The position numbers and the translations under genes were made by a program. Below are positions 18,400-27,177 of a DNA stretch of 64,000 bases, piece by piece (positions within the stretch are counted from its first letter, which is position 1; every line of letters starts with the position of its first letter). Under the pieces are notes generated by a model. It searched no databases, was not told the origin of the DNA, and was given only the letters and a program-made list of their open reading frames with translations. This DNA is from UPXZ01 sp047973025 (GTDB taxonomy: Bacteria > Bacteroidota > Bacteroidia > Bacteroidales > Paludibacteraceae), in NCBI GenBank assembly GCA_047973025.1, contig JBKEBE010000034.1:1-64000 (forward strand), read 5' to 3'.

Positions 18400-19149
18400 A
18401 TGAAAAAGACGTTACTTTTTGTTGCTTTGGCAACTTTTACCTTTTCAGTTTTCGGACAAAAAGTTTGGAATGTAGGAAATGATCCGGTAAATTTTCCGGT
18501 AAGTTCAGGAATCGGTGCAGGACCCGATGTTACGGTTACAATTGACGGACTAAGTATTCATACAGGTGCCGCTACAGCTTCAAATATGGGGACTGTTGAA
18601 GCAAACTCAAAAACATTTACCAGTCCCACCACATCAATTGAGTATAGCTTTATAAACCGATTCAAATTTAATGGCTCCGGTTATAGCGGAGCAGATGCGA
18701 GTGATGTAACACCTTCGACTAACATGCCGACACAGCGTTACATTAGTTTTGATGTTACCGGTAGTTCTACCGTATATGCAATAGGCATAACCGGAAGTAG
18801 TTCATCTAACCGTAAACTATTCGTAACGGATGGAACCAATTTAGTGGGAACCATGGATTTTCCGGCCTCAAGTGCGGCAAATGAAGCATCTGTAGATTAT
18901 ACCGGAGCTGCGACAAAGCTATACATATTCGGTAATGCCGCTGTAAACTTGTATTATTTATCTGCTACAAATGTTGTTCCTACGTCTATCGGGACGGCTA
19001 AAACGGACAAATCCATTGTTGGCAAAAAATACTTCGACGTACTTGGACGCGAGTTAAAAGATAATCCTTCCGGATTAGTAATCAGAAAATTAACGTACGC
19101 AGATGGCACTTCGGAAGCCATCAAAGAGTTTATTCGCATCGAAAGATAA
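18400..19149 (+). CDS. Small secreted beta-rich protein with sorting-type tail, function unknown
   Basis: A 249-residue protein with signal peptide (MKKTLLFVALATFTFSVFGQ). The body (about 22-195) is rich in Ser, Thr and Gly and looks like a beta-sandwich (VWNVGNDPVNFPV; YISFDVTGSSTVYAIG; KLYIFGNAAVNLYYLSA). Similar stretches occur as accessory domains in the large pectinesterase and at the C-terminal part of the modular PL1 lyase here, so a pectin-binding role is a reasonable guess. Residues of about 205-249 (KKYFDVLGRELKDNPSGLVIRKLTYADG) resemble a Bacteroidales C-terminal sorting domain. No catalytic motif was recognised. A perfect palindrome lies upstream and a strong hairpin follows the stop, so it is probably a single-gene transcript. 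Confidence 0.7.
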   Translation: MKKTLLFVALATFTFSVFGQKVWNVGNDPVNFPVSSGIGAGPDVTVTIDGLSIHTGAATASNMGTVEANSKTFTSPTTSIEYSFINRFKFNGSGYSGADASDVTPSTNMPTQRYISFDVTGSSTVYAIGITGSSSSNRKLFVTDGTNLVGTMDFPASSAANEASVDYTGAATKLYIFGNAAVNLYYLSATNVVPTSIGTAKTDKSIVGKKYFDVLGRELKDNPSGLVIRKLTYADGTSEAIKEFIRIER

Positions 19150-19159
19150 AGAATTCAAA

Positions 19160-19197
19160 ATAGGCAGAATAGCTATGTGATTAGCTATTCTGCCTAT
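19160..19197 (+). terminator. Perfect 16-bp hairpin after the secreted protein gene
   Basis: A perfect stem of 16 base pairs (ATAGGCAGAATAGCTA and its complement) with a 6-base loop starts 10 bases after the stop at 19149. The T run is weak, but stem strength and position fit transcription termination or 3' end protection. Confidence 0.7.
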
Positions 19198-19319
19198 GAA
19201 ATTATTACCAAAAACTTATCAAATAAAATATCCAAGAGATCTCAAACACTCAAGAGCAAGAGCAATAAGAATATTGACAAGGGTATCTCGTTTGACTTTA
19301 GGAACAATTAACATACCAG

Positions 19320-19409
19320 ATTAAACAGCCACACCAATCAAATCGGACACACAATAGAATGATTAACAGCTTGTTCCATGTGTCCTTAACATAAAAAAAT
19401 TTTAACCTT
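19320..19409 (+). repeat. Upstream repeat copy 4 (before the modular PL1 lyase)
   Basis: A diverged copy: the frame homologous to the 24-codon ORF is open with the same length (19320-19394), but its first codon is ATT instead of ATG. Its translation contains KQP, THNRMIN and FHVSLT in the same register. The stop is followed after 15 bases by the ATG of the lyase. The 3' portion CATGTGTCCTTAA is conserved; the TAnnTTTG box is not. Confidence 0.7.
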
Positions 19410-21962
19410 ATGAAAAAAATTTTACTTCTAATTATTTCAGTACTGTTCTACATTAATCTAATAGCCCAAACGATTACCATATCAGAAGCGTCCGGCAACT
19501 TGGAAAGTGCTTTTGTGAAATGGACACCGGTGGCGGAAGCACAGAGTTACAATGTGTATTATACCGGTGGCGGCGTTACCGACAAAAAAATTGACAATCA
19601 GTTGATCCGGGATTACGGTACCTATTTTAGGGCTGATGTTTTGGGCTTGTCCGCCGGTGAATATACGCTGAGAGTGGTTCCGGTAATTTCGGGAACAGAA
19701 GGTGCGGGTTCATCCACTTCCGCTCTTACCGTACTGCCACAAGACCGCACGGGTTTCGCGTTTCACGGCGGTCGCGTTCCGGGGGCGTATAAAGCGGACG
19801 GAACTACCAAAGATAATGCCGTTATCATTTATATTACCGAAAATAATAAAAACACAATCTCGATGACTGTAACCGGTGCCAATTCCAATCCTTGTGTGGG
19901 GTTGCAGGAAATTCTCGATGGATTTAAAAAGGGAAATGATACCCGTCCGCTGATAGTTCGTTTGGTCGGACAGATAACTGATCTTGATTATATGCTTGGT
20001 GGCGATATTGTCATCGAAAATAAAGAGAATGCTTCAAGCTATATCACGTTCGAAGGAGTCGGAAATGATGCTGTAGCTGATGGCTGGGGACTCCGAATCA
20101 AAAACGCGACCAACATCGAAGTTCGCAATATCGGGTTTATGAACTGCGACAGCAACGAAGGAGACAATATCGGACTACAACAGGAAAACACCTATATCTG
20201 GGTGCACAATTGCGATTTGTTTTACGGCAACGCCGGTAGCGATGCCGACCAGATAAAAGGCGACGGAGCCATGGACAGCAAACGTTCAACCTATGTTACC
20301 TTTTCGTACAACCACTTTTGGGATACCGGAAAAAGCAATTTGTTGGGTTTAAGCGAAGGAACTACCTCCGGCTTATACGTTACTTATCATCACAATTGGT
20401 ACGATCATTCCGACTCACGGCATCCGCGCGTAAGATACTATTCCGCCCATGTTTACAACAACTACTATGACGGTGTTTCCAAATATGGAATAGGATCCAC
20501 GTTAGGCTCATCCGTTTTTGTGGAAGGAAATTATTTCAGAAACTGTAAAAATCCGATGCTGATTTCCATGCAGGGAACAGATGTCTGGGATTCGGGTAAA
20601 CAAGCCAATGACTATTCCAACATGCCTACCTTCTCGGAAGAAGACGGCGGTATCATAAAAGCGTACAACAATACGTTTGATTATTCCGGCGCGCAACCCC
20701 GTTTTGTGGCTTACGGCGACCCGAACCCAAACTACAACATTTCCGGAAAAATAAGTTCCACCGTAGATTTTGACGCTTATGTGGTAACAAACAGAGGAGA
20801 GCAAGTCCCTTCAACTGTGAAATCAGTTTATGGTTCTAATACCTACAACAATTTTGATACGGATGCTTCATTGTATGTGAAGAATATTACCATTGAAACC
20901 TCCGCTGTAGCCAAAGAAACGGTAATGCAATTTGCCGGTCGTGTGGAAGGTGGAGACTTCAAATGGACATTCGACAACGCGGTGGATGATAATTCTTATG
21001 CAGTAATTTCAGGGTTAAAATCGGCATTGGGAAACTACGAAACGACACTACTTGCTGTTCAGGGTGAAAATACATCATCTTCCAGTACCCAGACTCTTAC
21101 TTCAAGCGGCAACAATGACCAAACCGTACAATCCGGAAATGCAATCGAAAATATTGTGTTTACATGGAGTGGCGACGCTACCGATGCGTCCGTAACCGGA
21201 CTTCCCGCATCGGGAATTGATTTTGTAAAAAATACAGTTGCTAAAACCATTACAATCTCAGGAACTCCGTCGGCTACTGTTTCTTATACAGTTACCACAT
21301 CCGGAGCATCCGGTACGCCGGTTTCTCTTTCCGGAACGATAACTGTTTCCGTTTCAGGTGGTGGATCGGAAGAAGAAATGGTACACAATTTCACTACTGA
21401 CGATAAAAATAGCACTTTTTACTCCATTTCCGGAAATCTATCGACTTCAAAAGGAACGGTAAATTACGAGGAATTAACGTTGACACAATGTCTGAAAATT
21501 GAATCATCCACAGCCATTAGTTTTACGACAACACAGAATTCGACGTTAACATTGGTGTTTGCCGAAACCGGAAAGAAAATTTTGATAGACAACAACGAAT
21601 ACACGTCCGATGCATCCGGCATTGTAACCGTTGAACTTTCAGCGGGATCGCACGAAATAAAAAAGAAGGATGTTATGAACTTATTCTACATGAAGACGGT
21701 TTACGATACATCGACTAATACGGAAAACGTGGAGAAAACAAACGTTCAGGTATATCCAAATCCGGTGTCGGATGTATTGTACATTGATACTGAGATAGTA
21801 TTGACGCGGGTGGAAATATACGCTCTTTCAGGGCAACTACTCAAACAGATTCTGGGCAATGTTACAAGTATAAATTTGAGCGATCTCCCCGTAGGAAATC
21901 ATTTGATTAGAATGATTTCTCAGGAAGGAGCTATTTCAAAAATGATACAAATAAAAAAATAG
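19410..21962 (+). CDS. Modular PL1 pectate lyase with FN3-like, Ig-like and T9SS sorting domains
   Basis: An 850-residue secreted enzyme. After the signal peptide (to about 19) come a fibronectin III-like domain (about 22-110), the PL1 beta-helix (about 115-460: QENTYIWVHNCDL, ADQIKGDGAMDSKRSTYVTF, DHSDSRHPRVRYY), an Ig-like repeat (about 555-650), a beta-sandwich (about 655-765) and a canonical type A T9SS sorting domain (VYPNPVSDVLYI...YALSGQLLKQ, about 775-850). It is a pectate lyase of a PL1 group different from the two tandem lyases. The sorting domain predicts export by the type IX system and attachment or release at the surface. A terminator hairpin follows directly. Confidence 0.9.
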   Translation: MKKILLLIISVLFYINLIAQTITISEASGNLESAFVKWTPVAEAQSYNVYYTGGGVTDKKIDNQLIRDYGTYFRADVLGLSAGEYTLRVVPVISGTEGAGSSTSALTVLPQDRTGFAFHGGRVPGAYKADGTTKDNAVIIYITENNKNTISMTVTGANSNPCVGLQEILDGFKKGNDTRPLIVRLVGQITDLDYMLGGDIVIENKENASSYITFEGVGNDAVADGWGLRIKNATNIEVRNIGFMNCDSNEGDNIGLQQENTYIWVHNCDLFYGNAGSDADQIKGDGAMDSKRSTYVTFSYNHFWDTGKSNLLGLSEGTTSGLYVTYHHNWYDHSDSRHPRVRYYSAHVYNNYYDGVSKYGIGSTLGSSVFVEGNYFRNCKNPMLISMQGTDVWDSGKQANDYSNMPTFSEEDGGIIKAYNNTFDYSGAQPRFVAYGDPNPNYNISGKISSTVDFDAYVVTNRGEQVPSTVKSVYGSNTYNNFDTDASLYVKNITIETSAVAKETVMQFAGRVEGGDFKWTFDNAVDDNSYAVISGLKSALGNYETTLLAVQGENTSSSSTQTLTSSGNNDQTVQSGNAIENIVFTWSGDATDASVTGLPASGIDFVKNTVAKTITISGTPSATVSYTVTTSGASGTPVSLSGTITVSVSGGGSEEEMVHNFTTDDKNSTFYSISGNLSTSKGTVNYEELTLTQCLKIESSTAISFTTTQNSTLTLVFAETGKKILIDNNEYTSDASGIVTVELSAGSHEIKKKDVMNLFYMKTVYDTSTNTENVEKTNVQVYPNPVSDVLYIDTEIVLTRVEIYALSGQLLKQILGNVTSINLSDLPVGNHLIRMISQEGAISKMIQIKK

Positions 21963-21970
21963 TATAATTA

Positions 21971-22013
21971 ATCCCCGACATCTTATTTAGGGTAAGATGT
22001 TGGGGACTTTTTT
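21971..22013 (+). terminator. Rho-independent terminator after the modular PL1 gene
   Basis: A GC-rich stem (CCCCGACATCTTA with TAAGATGTTGGGG) and short loop, followed by a T run, 9 bases after the stop codon. This is a classical intrinsic terminator, separating the lyase from the GH43 gene. Confidence 0.85.
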
Positions 22014-22068
22014 ATGAAATAGACATGATACACAAGGAGATAATTGATTGCATAATTCGTATTCTGTC
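22014..22068 (+). repeat. Upstream repeat copy 5, degenerate (before GH43)
   Basis: A shortened, decayed copy: it keeps ATGAAATAGACATG (compare ATGAAACAGCCATG elsewhere) and ATACACAAGGAGATAATTGA, but has lost about 13 bases in the middle. The ORF is destroyed by a TAG at the third codon. Orientation is again toward the downstream gene. Confidence 0.5.
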
Positions 22069-23700
22069 ATGAAAAAAAATATTTTCATCCTTAGTTTGTG
22101 TTTATTTTTGCTAAATGTGTTTAGTCAGCAGGCAATCTCAAAAACATGGATTGCTGATTTGGGAAATGGCAAATACAGAAATCCAATTCTGCACGCGGAC
22201 TATTCCGATTCGGACGTGTGTCGGGTAGGAGATGATTATTACATGACCGCTTCCAGTTTCAATTGTGTACCCGGCTTGCCCATACTTCACTCGAATGACT
22301 TGATAAATTGGAAATTAATCGGACACGCGCTCGAACGACTGGAACCCGAAGATGTGTTCTCCACCCCACAACACGGAAAGGGAGTGTGGGCACCATCCAT
22401 TCGCTATCACAACGAAGAATTTTACATCTATTGGGGAGATCCGGACGTTGGAATTTACAGGGTAAAAACCAAAAATCCCGCGGGAAAGTGGTCTAAATCT
22501 GAATTAGTTAAATCCGGCAAAGGGCTGATTGACCCTTGTCCACTTTGGGATGATGATGGTAGGGTTTATTTGGTTCATGCTTATGCCGGAAGTCGGGCAG
22601 GTATCAAAAGTATTTTAGCTGTTGCCGAATTAAATGCCGAAGGTTCAAAAGTCGTCTCGCCAAGCCGAACAATCTACGATGGACACGACCTGGATCCAAC
22701 GATAGAAGGAGCGAAATTTTACAAACGAAACGGAGAATATTATATCTTTGCACCCGCTGGCGGAGTTGCTACAGGATGGCAAGTGGTATTAAAATCCAAA
22801 ACGGTTTACGGTCCGTACGAGCGTAAAGTCGTATTGGCGCAAGGGAATACTCTAATCAACGGACCTCATCAGGGAGCCTGGGTGGATACGCCGGACGGCG
22901 AAGACTGGTTTTTCCACTTTCAGGATAAGGGTGCTTTTGGAAGAGTCGTTCATCTACAGCCGATGTCTTGGCAAGATAATGGTTTCCCCGTAATCGGAAT
23001 CGAAAAAGACGGATTAGGCATAGGAAAACCGATACCGGAATACAGAAAACCGAATGTTAAGGGACGCTTTCCAATTCAAACTCCGGCGGAAAGCGACGAA
23101 TTTGAATCCATAGAACTTGGGCTACAGTGGCAGTGGCAAGCCAATCCTGCCGATTGGTGGAGCTTTGCCAATTCCGAAAAGGGAGTTTTGACCCTTTTTT
23201 CGGTACCGCTTCCCGGTAATTATATGAATTTGTGGAATGTGCCTAATCTGTTGCTTCAAAAATTTCCTTCGGAGAAATTTTCGGCTGCTGTTAAGTTTAG
23301 GTTTTTTCCCGATGAGAGGTATCTCGGAGAAAAAGCCGGATTAGTGGTAATGGGTACGAATTATGCTTCCCTTTCGATCGAAAAATCAGATAGCGGTTTT
23401 ACCATTTCACAAAATGTATGTGTCGAAGCCGACAAAGGTACTTCGGAAACTACCTACAAATATATTGTAATCGAGCAACCATCCGATATTTACTTTCAGA
23501 TCGATGTAAACCAAGATGCAATGTGTCGATTCGCGTATAGTTTGGATGGGGAAAAATTTTCAAACATAGGCAAGACATTCCAAGCGAAAGAAGGCAAATG
23601 GATTGGTGCGAAAGTCGGGATGTTCTGTCTGAGACCGACAAGAAATAACGATGGCGGTAAAATTGAAATCGATTGGTTTCGATTTGATTTAAAGCATTGA
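22069..23700 (+). CDS. GH43-family glycoside hydrolase
   Basis: A 543-residue secreted enzyme with signal peptide (MKKNIFILSLCLFLLNVFSQ). The five-bladed propeller catalytic domain starts at YRNPILHADYSDSDVCRVGDDYYM (general base Asp region) and contains DPCPLWDDDGRVYLVHAY and DPTIEGAKFYKRNGEYYIF (catalytic Glu). The C-terminal half (about 340-540) is a concanavalin-like beta-sandwich (ESDEFESIELGLQWQWQANPADWWS). GH43 members in pectin loci usually remove arabinose or galactose/xylose side chains; the exact activity is not predictable here. The frame is open from a TTG at 22048, but the ATG at 22069 gives the signal peptide. Confidence 0.88.
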   Translation: MKKNIFILSLCLFLLNVFSQQAISKTWIADLGNGKYRNPILHADYSDSDVCRVGDDYYMTASSFNCVPGLPILHSNDLINWKLIGHALERLEPEDVFSTPQHGKGVWAPSIRYHNEEFYIYWGDPDVGIYRVKTKNPAGKWSKSELVKSGKGLIDPCPLWDDDGRVYLVHAYAGSRAGIKSILAVAELNAEGSKVVSPSRTIYDGHDLDPTIEGAKFYKRNGEYYIFAPAGGVATGWQVVLKSKTVYGPYERKVVLAQGNTLINGPHQGAWVDTPDGEDWFFHFQDKGAFGRVVHLQPMSWQDNGFPVIGIEKDGLGIGKPIPEYRKPNVKGRFPIQTPAESDEFESIELGLQWQWQANPADWWSFANSEKGVLTLFSVPLPGNYMNLWNVPNLLLQKFPSEKFSAAVKFRFFPDERYLGEKAGLVVMGTNYASLSIEKSDSGFTISQNVCVEADKGTSETTYKYIVIEQPSDIYFQIDVNQDAMCRFAYSLDGEKFSNIGKTFQAKEGKWIGAKVGMFCLRPTRNNDGGKIEIDWFRFDLKH

Positions 23701-23748
23701 ATATAAATATTTTACACAACATAACCCATAATATTGCGCGGATTTTAA

Positions 23749-25626
23749 ATGAACAAAGATCGATACCTGTTTTTAGCATTTGTTTTGTCATTCTTCTGCA
23801 TCCCTATTTATCCGCAGATAGTCTTGATAAATGGCGTACCCCGTGATACAAGCTATACGGTTTACAGTTCGTTTATCAAAGAAAAGAAGAAATTCCCTTT
23901 TATTCAACCGGCATCCCCCGAATTGGGTAAATTGGATTTTTATCCAAACATTAAATACAAAACCATTTCAGCTAATCGAACTCTCTCCCTGAATATTTTC
24001 AAGCCCAAAACGAACGGAATCTTACCGGCAGTAATGATGATACACGGTGGCGGATGGAATTCCGGTGCGCCTGAGTTGCAAGAAGCATTAGCGACAAATC
24101 TGGCGGAAAAAGGCTTTGTGTGTATTACGACGGAATACAGGTTGACACCCGAAGCACTGTTCCCCGCGGCTATTGACGATTTGAACGACGCTTTACGGTG
24201 GATTGCGGATAATTCCGAAAATTACGGCATCGATCGAAATAAAATTGCAGTATCCGGTTGCTCTGCCGGTGGGCAATTGGCTACTTTGATAGGAACAATC
24301 AACAGGGGCGGTCTGATAAAAGCAGTAGTCAATATTGACGGAATTGCTACCTTTATTGATACGGCAACGATTGAGCGAGCCAACAAATCCCGAAAATCGG
24401 GCGAAAAAATGCCGGTTGACGCTCAATGGCTGGGAGGCACTTATCAGGAGAAGCCCGAATCGTGGAAAGATGCTTCGGCAACTTATTTTGTACATGCGGG
24501 TTCCGCGCCGGTTTGCTTTATAAACAGCTCCATCGCTCGTTTTCACAACGGACGAGATGAAATGATTCGATTATTGGACAGTCATGCTATCCGTTCCGAA
24601 GTTCATCACTTTGAAAACACACCACATACATTCTGGCATTTCCACCCTTGGCATATTGCCACGGTCAATTTCGTGGCTAATTTTTTAAACAAAAGGTTTG
24701 ATAAACAAGTTGACTCATTAGACAGAGATGAATATGATCTGATCGTTTCGCAAGATGAAACAGGAGATTTTAAATCGATTCAAGCGGCGATCAACGCTGT
24801 ACCCAATTTTAGAAAGAAACAAACCAGGATACTCATTCGAAACGGCTACTACTTTGAAAAAATTATCATTCCCGAAACGAAAGATAGTCTAATCTTGATA
24901 GGTGAAGACAAATTCAAAACAATTATTTCGTACAATGACTTTGCTTCGAAGCCTACCGGATTTGGCGACCAATTGGGGACTTCGGGTTCTGCGAGTATTT
25001 ACATTTCACCCGCTGTTTTTCGAGTAGAAAATATTACTTTTGAGAATAGTGCGGGACCCATCGGTCAAGCTGTAGCGGTCATCGTAAGAAGCGATAAAGC
25101 TCAATTTGTCAACTGTCGGTTTCTCGGCTTTCAAGACACATTATACGCTCATAAGATCGGTAGCAAACAGTATTATAAAAATTGTTACATCGAGGGTAGT
25201 GTGGATTTTATTTTCGGTTCATCAATAGCTTACTTTGACGAATGTGAAATTTTCTGTAAAAAGAGCGGTTATGTTACCGCGGCTTCTACGCCACAGGGAA
25301 GCCCCTTTGGTTTTGTTTTTTATCGATGTACGATTTTCGGAGAAAATCCGAATTCATTTTATCTCGGCAGACCGTGGCGTGCTCACGCGAAAGTAGCCTT
25401 TGTGGAATGTGAAATGAGCGACGTCATCAAGCCTGAAGCGTGGAATAATTGGGGGGATAAAACCAACGAAAAAACAGCTCAATTCTATGAATACAAAAAT
25501 TCAGGAAATGGAGGGAACTTAAATAATGTTCGAGTTTCTTGGTCAAGTACTATTGCTGAAAACGAAATCAGAAATTTCAGAAAAGAAAGTGTCCTTGGCG
25601 AAGATTTTTTTCAAAATAAAAAATAG
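23749..25626 (+). CDS. Fusion of alpha/beta-hydrolase esterase and CE8 pectinesterase
   Basis: A 625-residue secreted protein with two catalytic modules. Residues of about 60-320 form an alpha/beta hydrolase of the BD-FAE/HSL-like kind: oxyanion HGGGW, nucleophile elbow GCSAGG, and a His near HTFWHFHPWH. Residues of about 325-620 form a complete CE8 domain (SQDETGDFKSIQAAI; FQDTLYA; GSVDFIFGS; LGRPWRAHAKVAF). The CE8 part should remove methyl esters; the first part probably removes acetyl (or feruloyl) esters, giving a two-in-one pectin de-esterifying enzyme. The first activity is inferred. It follows the GH43 gene by 48 bases and closes the extracellular part of the locus. Confidence 0.87.
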   Translation: MNKDRYLFLAFVLSFFCIPIYPQIVLINGVPRDTSYTVYSSFIKEKKKFPFIQPASPELGKLDFYPNIKYKTISANRTLSLNIFKPKTNGILPAVMMIHGGGWNSGAPELQEALATNLAEKGFVCITTEYRLTPEALFPAAIDDLNDALRWIADNSENYGIDRNKIAVSGCSAGGQLATLIGTINRGGLIKAVVNIDGIATFIDTATIERANKSRKSGEKMPVDAQWLGGTYQEKPESWKDASATYFVHAGSAPVCFINSSIARFHNGRDEMIRLLDSHAIRSEVHHFENTPHTFWHFHPWHIATVNFVANFLNKRFDKQVDSLDRDEYDLIVSQDETGDFKSIQAAINAVPNFRKKQTRILIRNGYYFEKIIIPETKDSLILIGEDKFKTIISYNDFASKPTGFGDQLGTSGSASIYISPAVFRVENITFENSAGPIGQAVAVIVRSDKAQFVNCRFLGFQDTLYAHKIGSKQYYKNCYIEGSVDFIFGSSIAYFDECEIFCKKSGYVTAASTPQGSPFGFVFYRCTIFGENPNSFYLGRPWRAHAKVAFVECEMSDVIKPEAWNNWGDKTNEKTAQFYEYKNSGNGGNLNNVRVSWSSTIAENEIRNFRKESVLGEDFFQNKK

Positions 25627-25704
25627 CACCATTTAAATTATGGATTCAAAATCGGATGTCCATTATTTTTTTGTAAAAGATTATTCTATTCCAATAAAAA
25701 TTCG

Positions 25705-25725
25705 TAATTTTGTGGACGTACACAT
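25705..25725 (+). promoter_or_regulatory. Likely uxaC promoter -7 box overlapped by a palindromic operator candidate
   Basis: TAATTTTG at 25705-25712 matches the Bacteroidota -7 consensus TAnnTTTG. Overlapping it, TTGTGGACGTACACAT (25710-25725) matches the perfect palindrome at 18286 at 14 of 16 positions. A repressor bound here would block the start of transcription. No good -33 box at standard spacing was found. Confidence 0.5.
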
Positions 25726-25739
25726 CTTTAAACTACCAT

Positions 25740-27149
25740 ATGATGAAAAGCTTTATTCATGACGATTTCTTGTTGCAAACGGATGCAGCGAAGGAACTTT
25801 ACCACAATCACGCCGAAAATCAACCCATCATTGACTATCACTGCCATTTGATTCCGGAGTACATCGCCGACAACCATCAATTTGACAATCTGGGGCAAAT
25901 CTGGCTCGAAGGCGACCATTACAAATGGCGTGCGATGCGTACAAACGGCGTTGACGAAAAATACTGCACCGGAAAGGACACATCGGACTGGGAAAAATAC
26001 GAAAAATGGGTTGAAACACTACCCTATACCATGCGTAATCCGCTGTATCATTGGACGCACTTGGAATTGAAACGCGCGTTTGGCGTAGATGAACTACTCA
26101 ATACGCAGTCGGCAAAGCAGATTTACGATGTTTGTACCGAAAAACTCCGCACCAAAGAATTCTCGGCACGGGGATTAATGAAAAAATTCAATGTACAGGT
26201 CGTTTGTACCACAGATGATCCGGTTGATACCTTGGCGCATCATATCGCGTTGAAAAACGAGGGCTTTGAAATAAAAGTACTACCTACATGGCGTCCCGAT
26301 AAAGCGATGGCTGTTGAGAATCCGGTAGCATATCGGAAATACGTCGAAAAATTAGCGGAAGTTTCGGGAATTGCCATTAACACTTATTCCGACTTACTTC
26401 AAGCGTTGCGAGTACGTCATGATTTCTTTGCCGGTGTCGGCTGTAAACTTTCCGACCACGGTATCGAAGAATTTTACGCGGAAGATTATACACAATCGTC
26501 CATCGAAGCAATTTTTAACAAAGTCTATGGCGGAAAAGAATTAACAACGGATGAAATACGGAAATTCAAATCAGCCATGCTGTACGAAGGTGCTATCATG
26601 GATTGGGAAAAGGGTTGGACGCAACAATTCCATTATGGAGCCATCCGCAACAATAACACCAGATTATTTCGAAGTTTAGGTGCGGATACCGGTTTTGACA
26701 GTATAGGAGATTTTAACGTAGCCAAAGCCATGAGTAAGTTTTTCGACAGTTTGGATACATCCGACAAATTGGCAAAAACCATCATTTACAACCTGAATCC
26801 GCGAGACAACGACATGATTGCCACGATGATCGGGAATTTTCAAGACGGTTCGGTAGCCGCGAAAATGCAATTTGGCTCCGGATGGTGGTTTCTCGACCAA
26901 AAAACAGGTATGGAAGCACAACTAAATTCGCTTTCCAATTTAGGACTTTTAAGTCGGTTTGTCGGTATGCTGACAGACAGCCGAAGTTTCTTGTCCTATC
27001 CACGTCACGAATATTTTCGTCGGATTTTGTGCAATCTCATTGGAGATGACATCGAAAAAGGGTTGCTCCCTAAATCAGAAATGGCATTTTTGGGACAAAT
27101 TGTCGAGAATATCTCCTACAACAACGCAAAAGAGTTTTTTAAATTTTAA
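25740..27149 (+). CDS. uxaC: Glucuronate/galacturonate isomerase
   Basis: A 469-residue cytoplasmic enzyme of the amidohydrolase fold with the metal-binding DYHCHL near the N-terminus (His34, His36), FNVQVVCTTDDPVD, LSDHGIEEF and the C-terminal SYPRHEYFRRILC. UxaC converts D-galacturonate to D-tagaturonate and D-glucuronate to D-fructuronate, the first cytoplasmic step for the sugar acids released by the pectinases upstream. It starts a cluster of nine pathway genes in one direction. The frame extends to a TTG at 25710 inside the promoter palindrome; the ATG pair at 25740/25743 is the plausible start. Confidence 0.95.
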   Translation: MMKSFIHDDFLLQTDAAKELYHNHAENQPIIDYHCHLIPEYIADNHQFDNLGQIWLEGDHYKWRAMRTNGVDEKYCTGKDTSDWEKYEKWVETLPYTMRNPLYHWTHLELKRAFGVDELLNTQSAKQIYDVCTEKLRTKEFSARGLMKKFNVQVVCTTDDPVDTLAHHIALKNEGFEIKVLPTWRPDKAMAVENPVAYRKYVEKLAEVSGIAINTYSDLLQALRVRHDFFAGVGCKLSDHGIEEFYAEDYTQSSIEAIFNKVYGGKELTTDEIRKFKSAMLYEGAIMDWEKGWTQQFHYGAIRNNNTRLFRSLGADTGFDSIGDFNVAKAMSKFFDSLDTSDKLAKTIIYNLNPRDNDMIATMIGNFQDGSVAAKMQFGSGWWFLDQKTGMEAQLNSLSNLGLLSRFVGMLTDSRSFLSYPRHEYFRRILCNLIGDDIEKGLLPKSEMAFLGQIVENISYNNAKEFFKF

Positions 27150-27177
27150 CAACAACAAAATAATATTACATACAGCA

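Noticed and set aside
25710..25739. TTG start for uxaC at 25710
   Set aside because: It lies inside the putative -7 box and palindrome; the ATG at 25740 gives the family-typical N-terminus.
27040..27177. Upstream extension of uxaE into uxaC
   Set aside because: The frame is open by chance within uxaC; the ATG at 27178 matches the family start.
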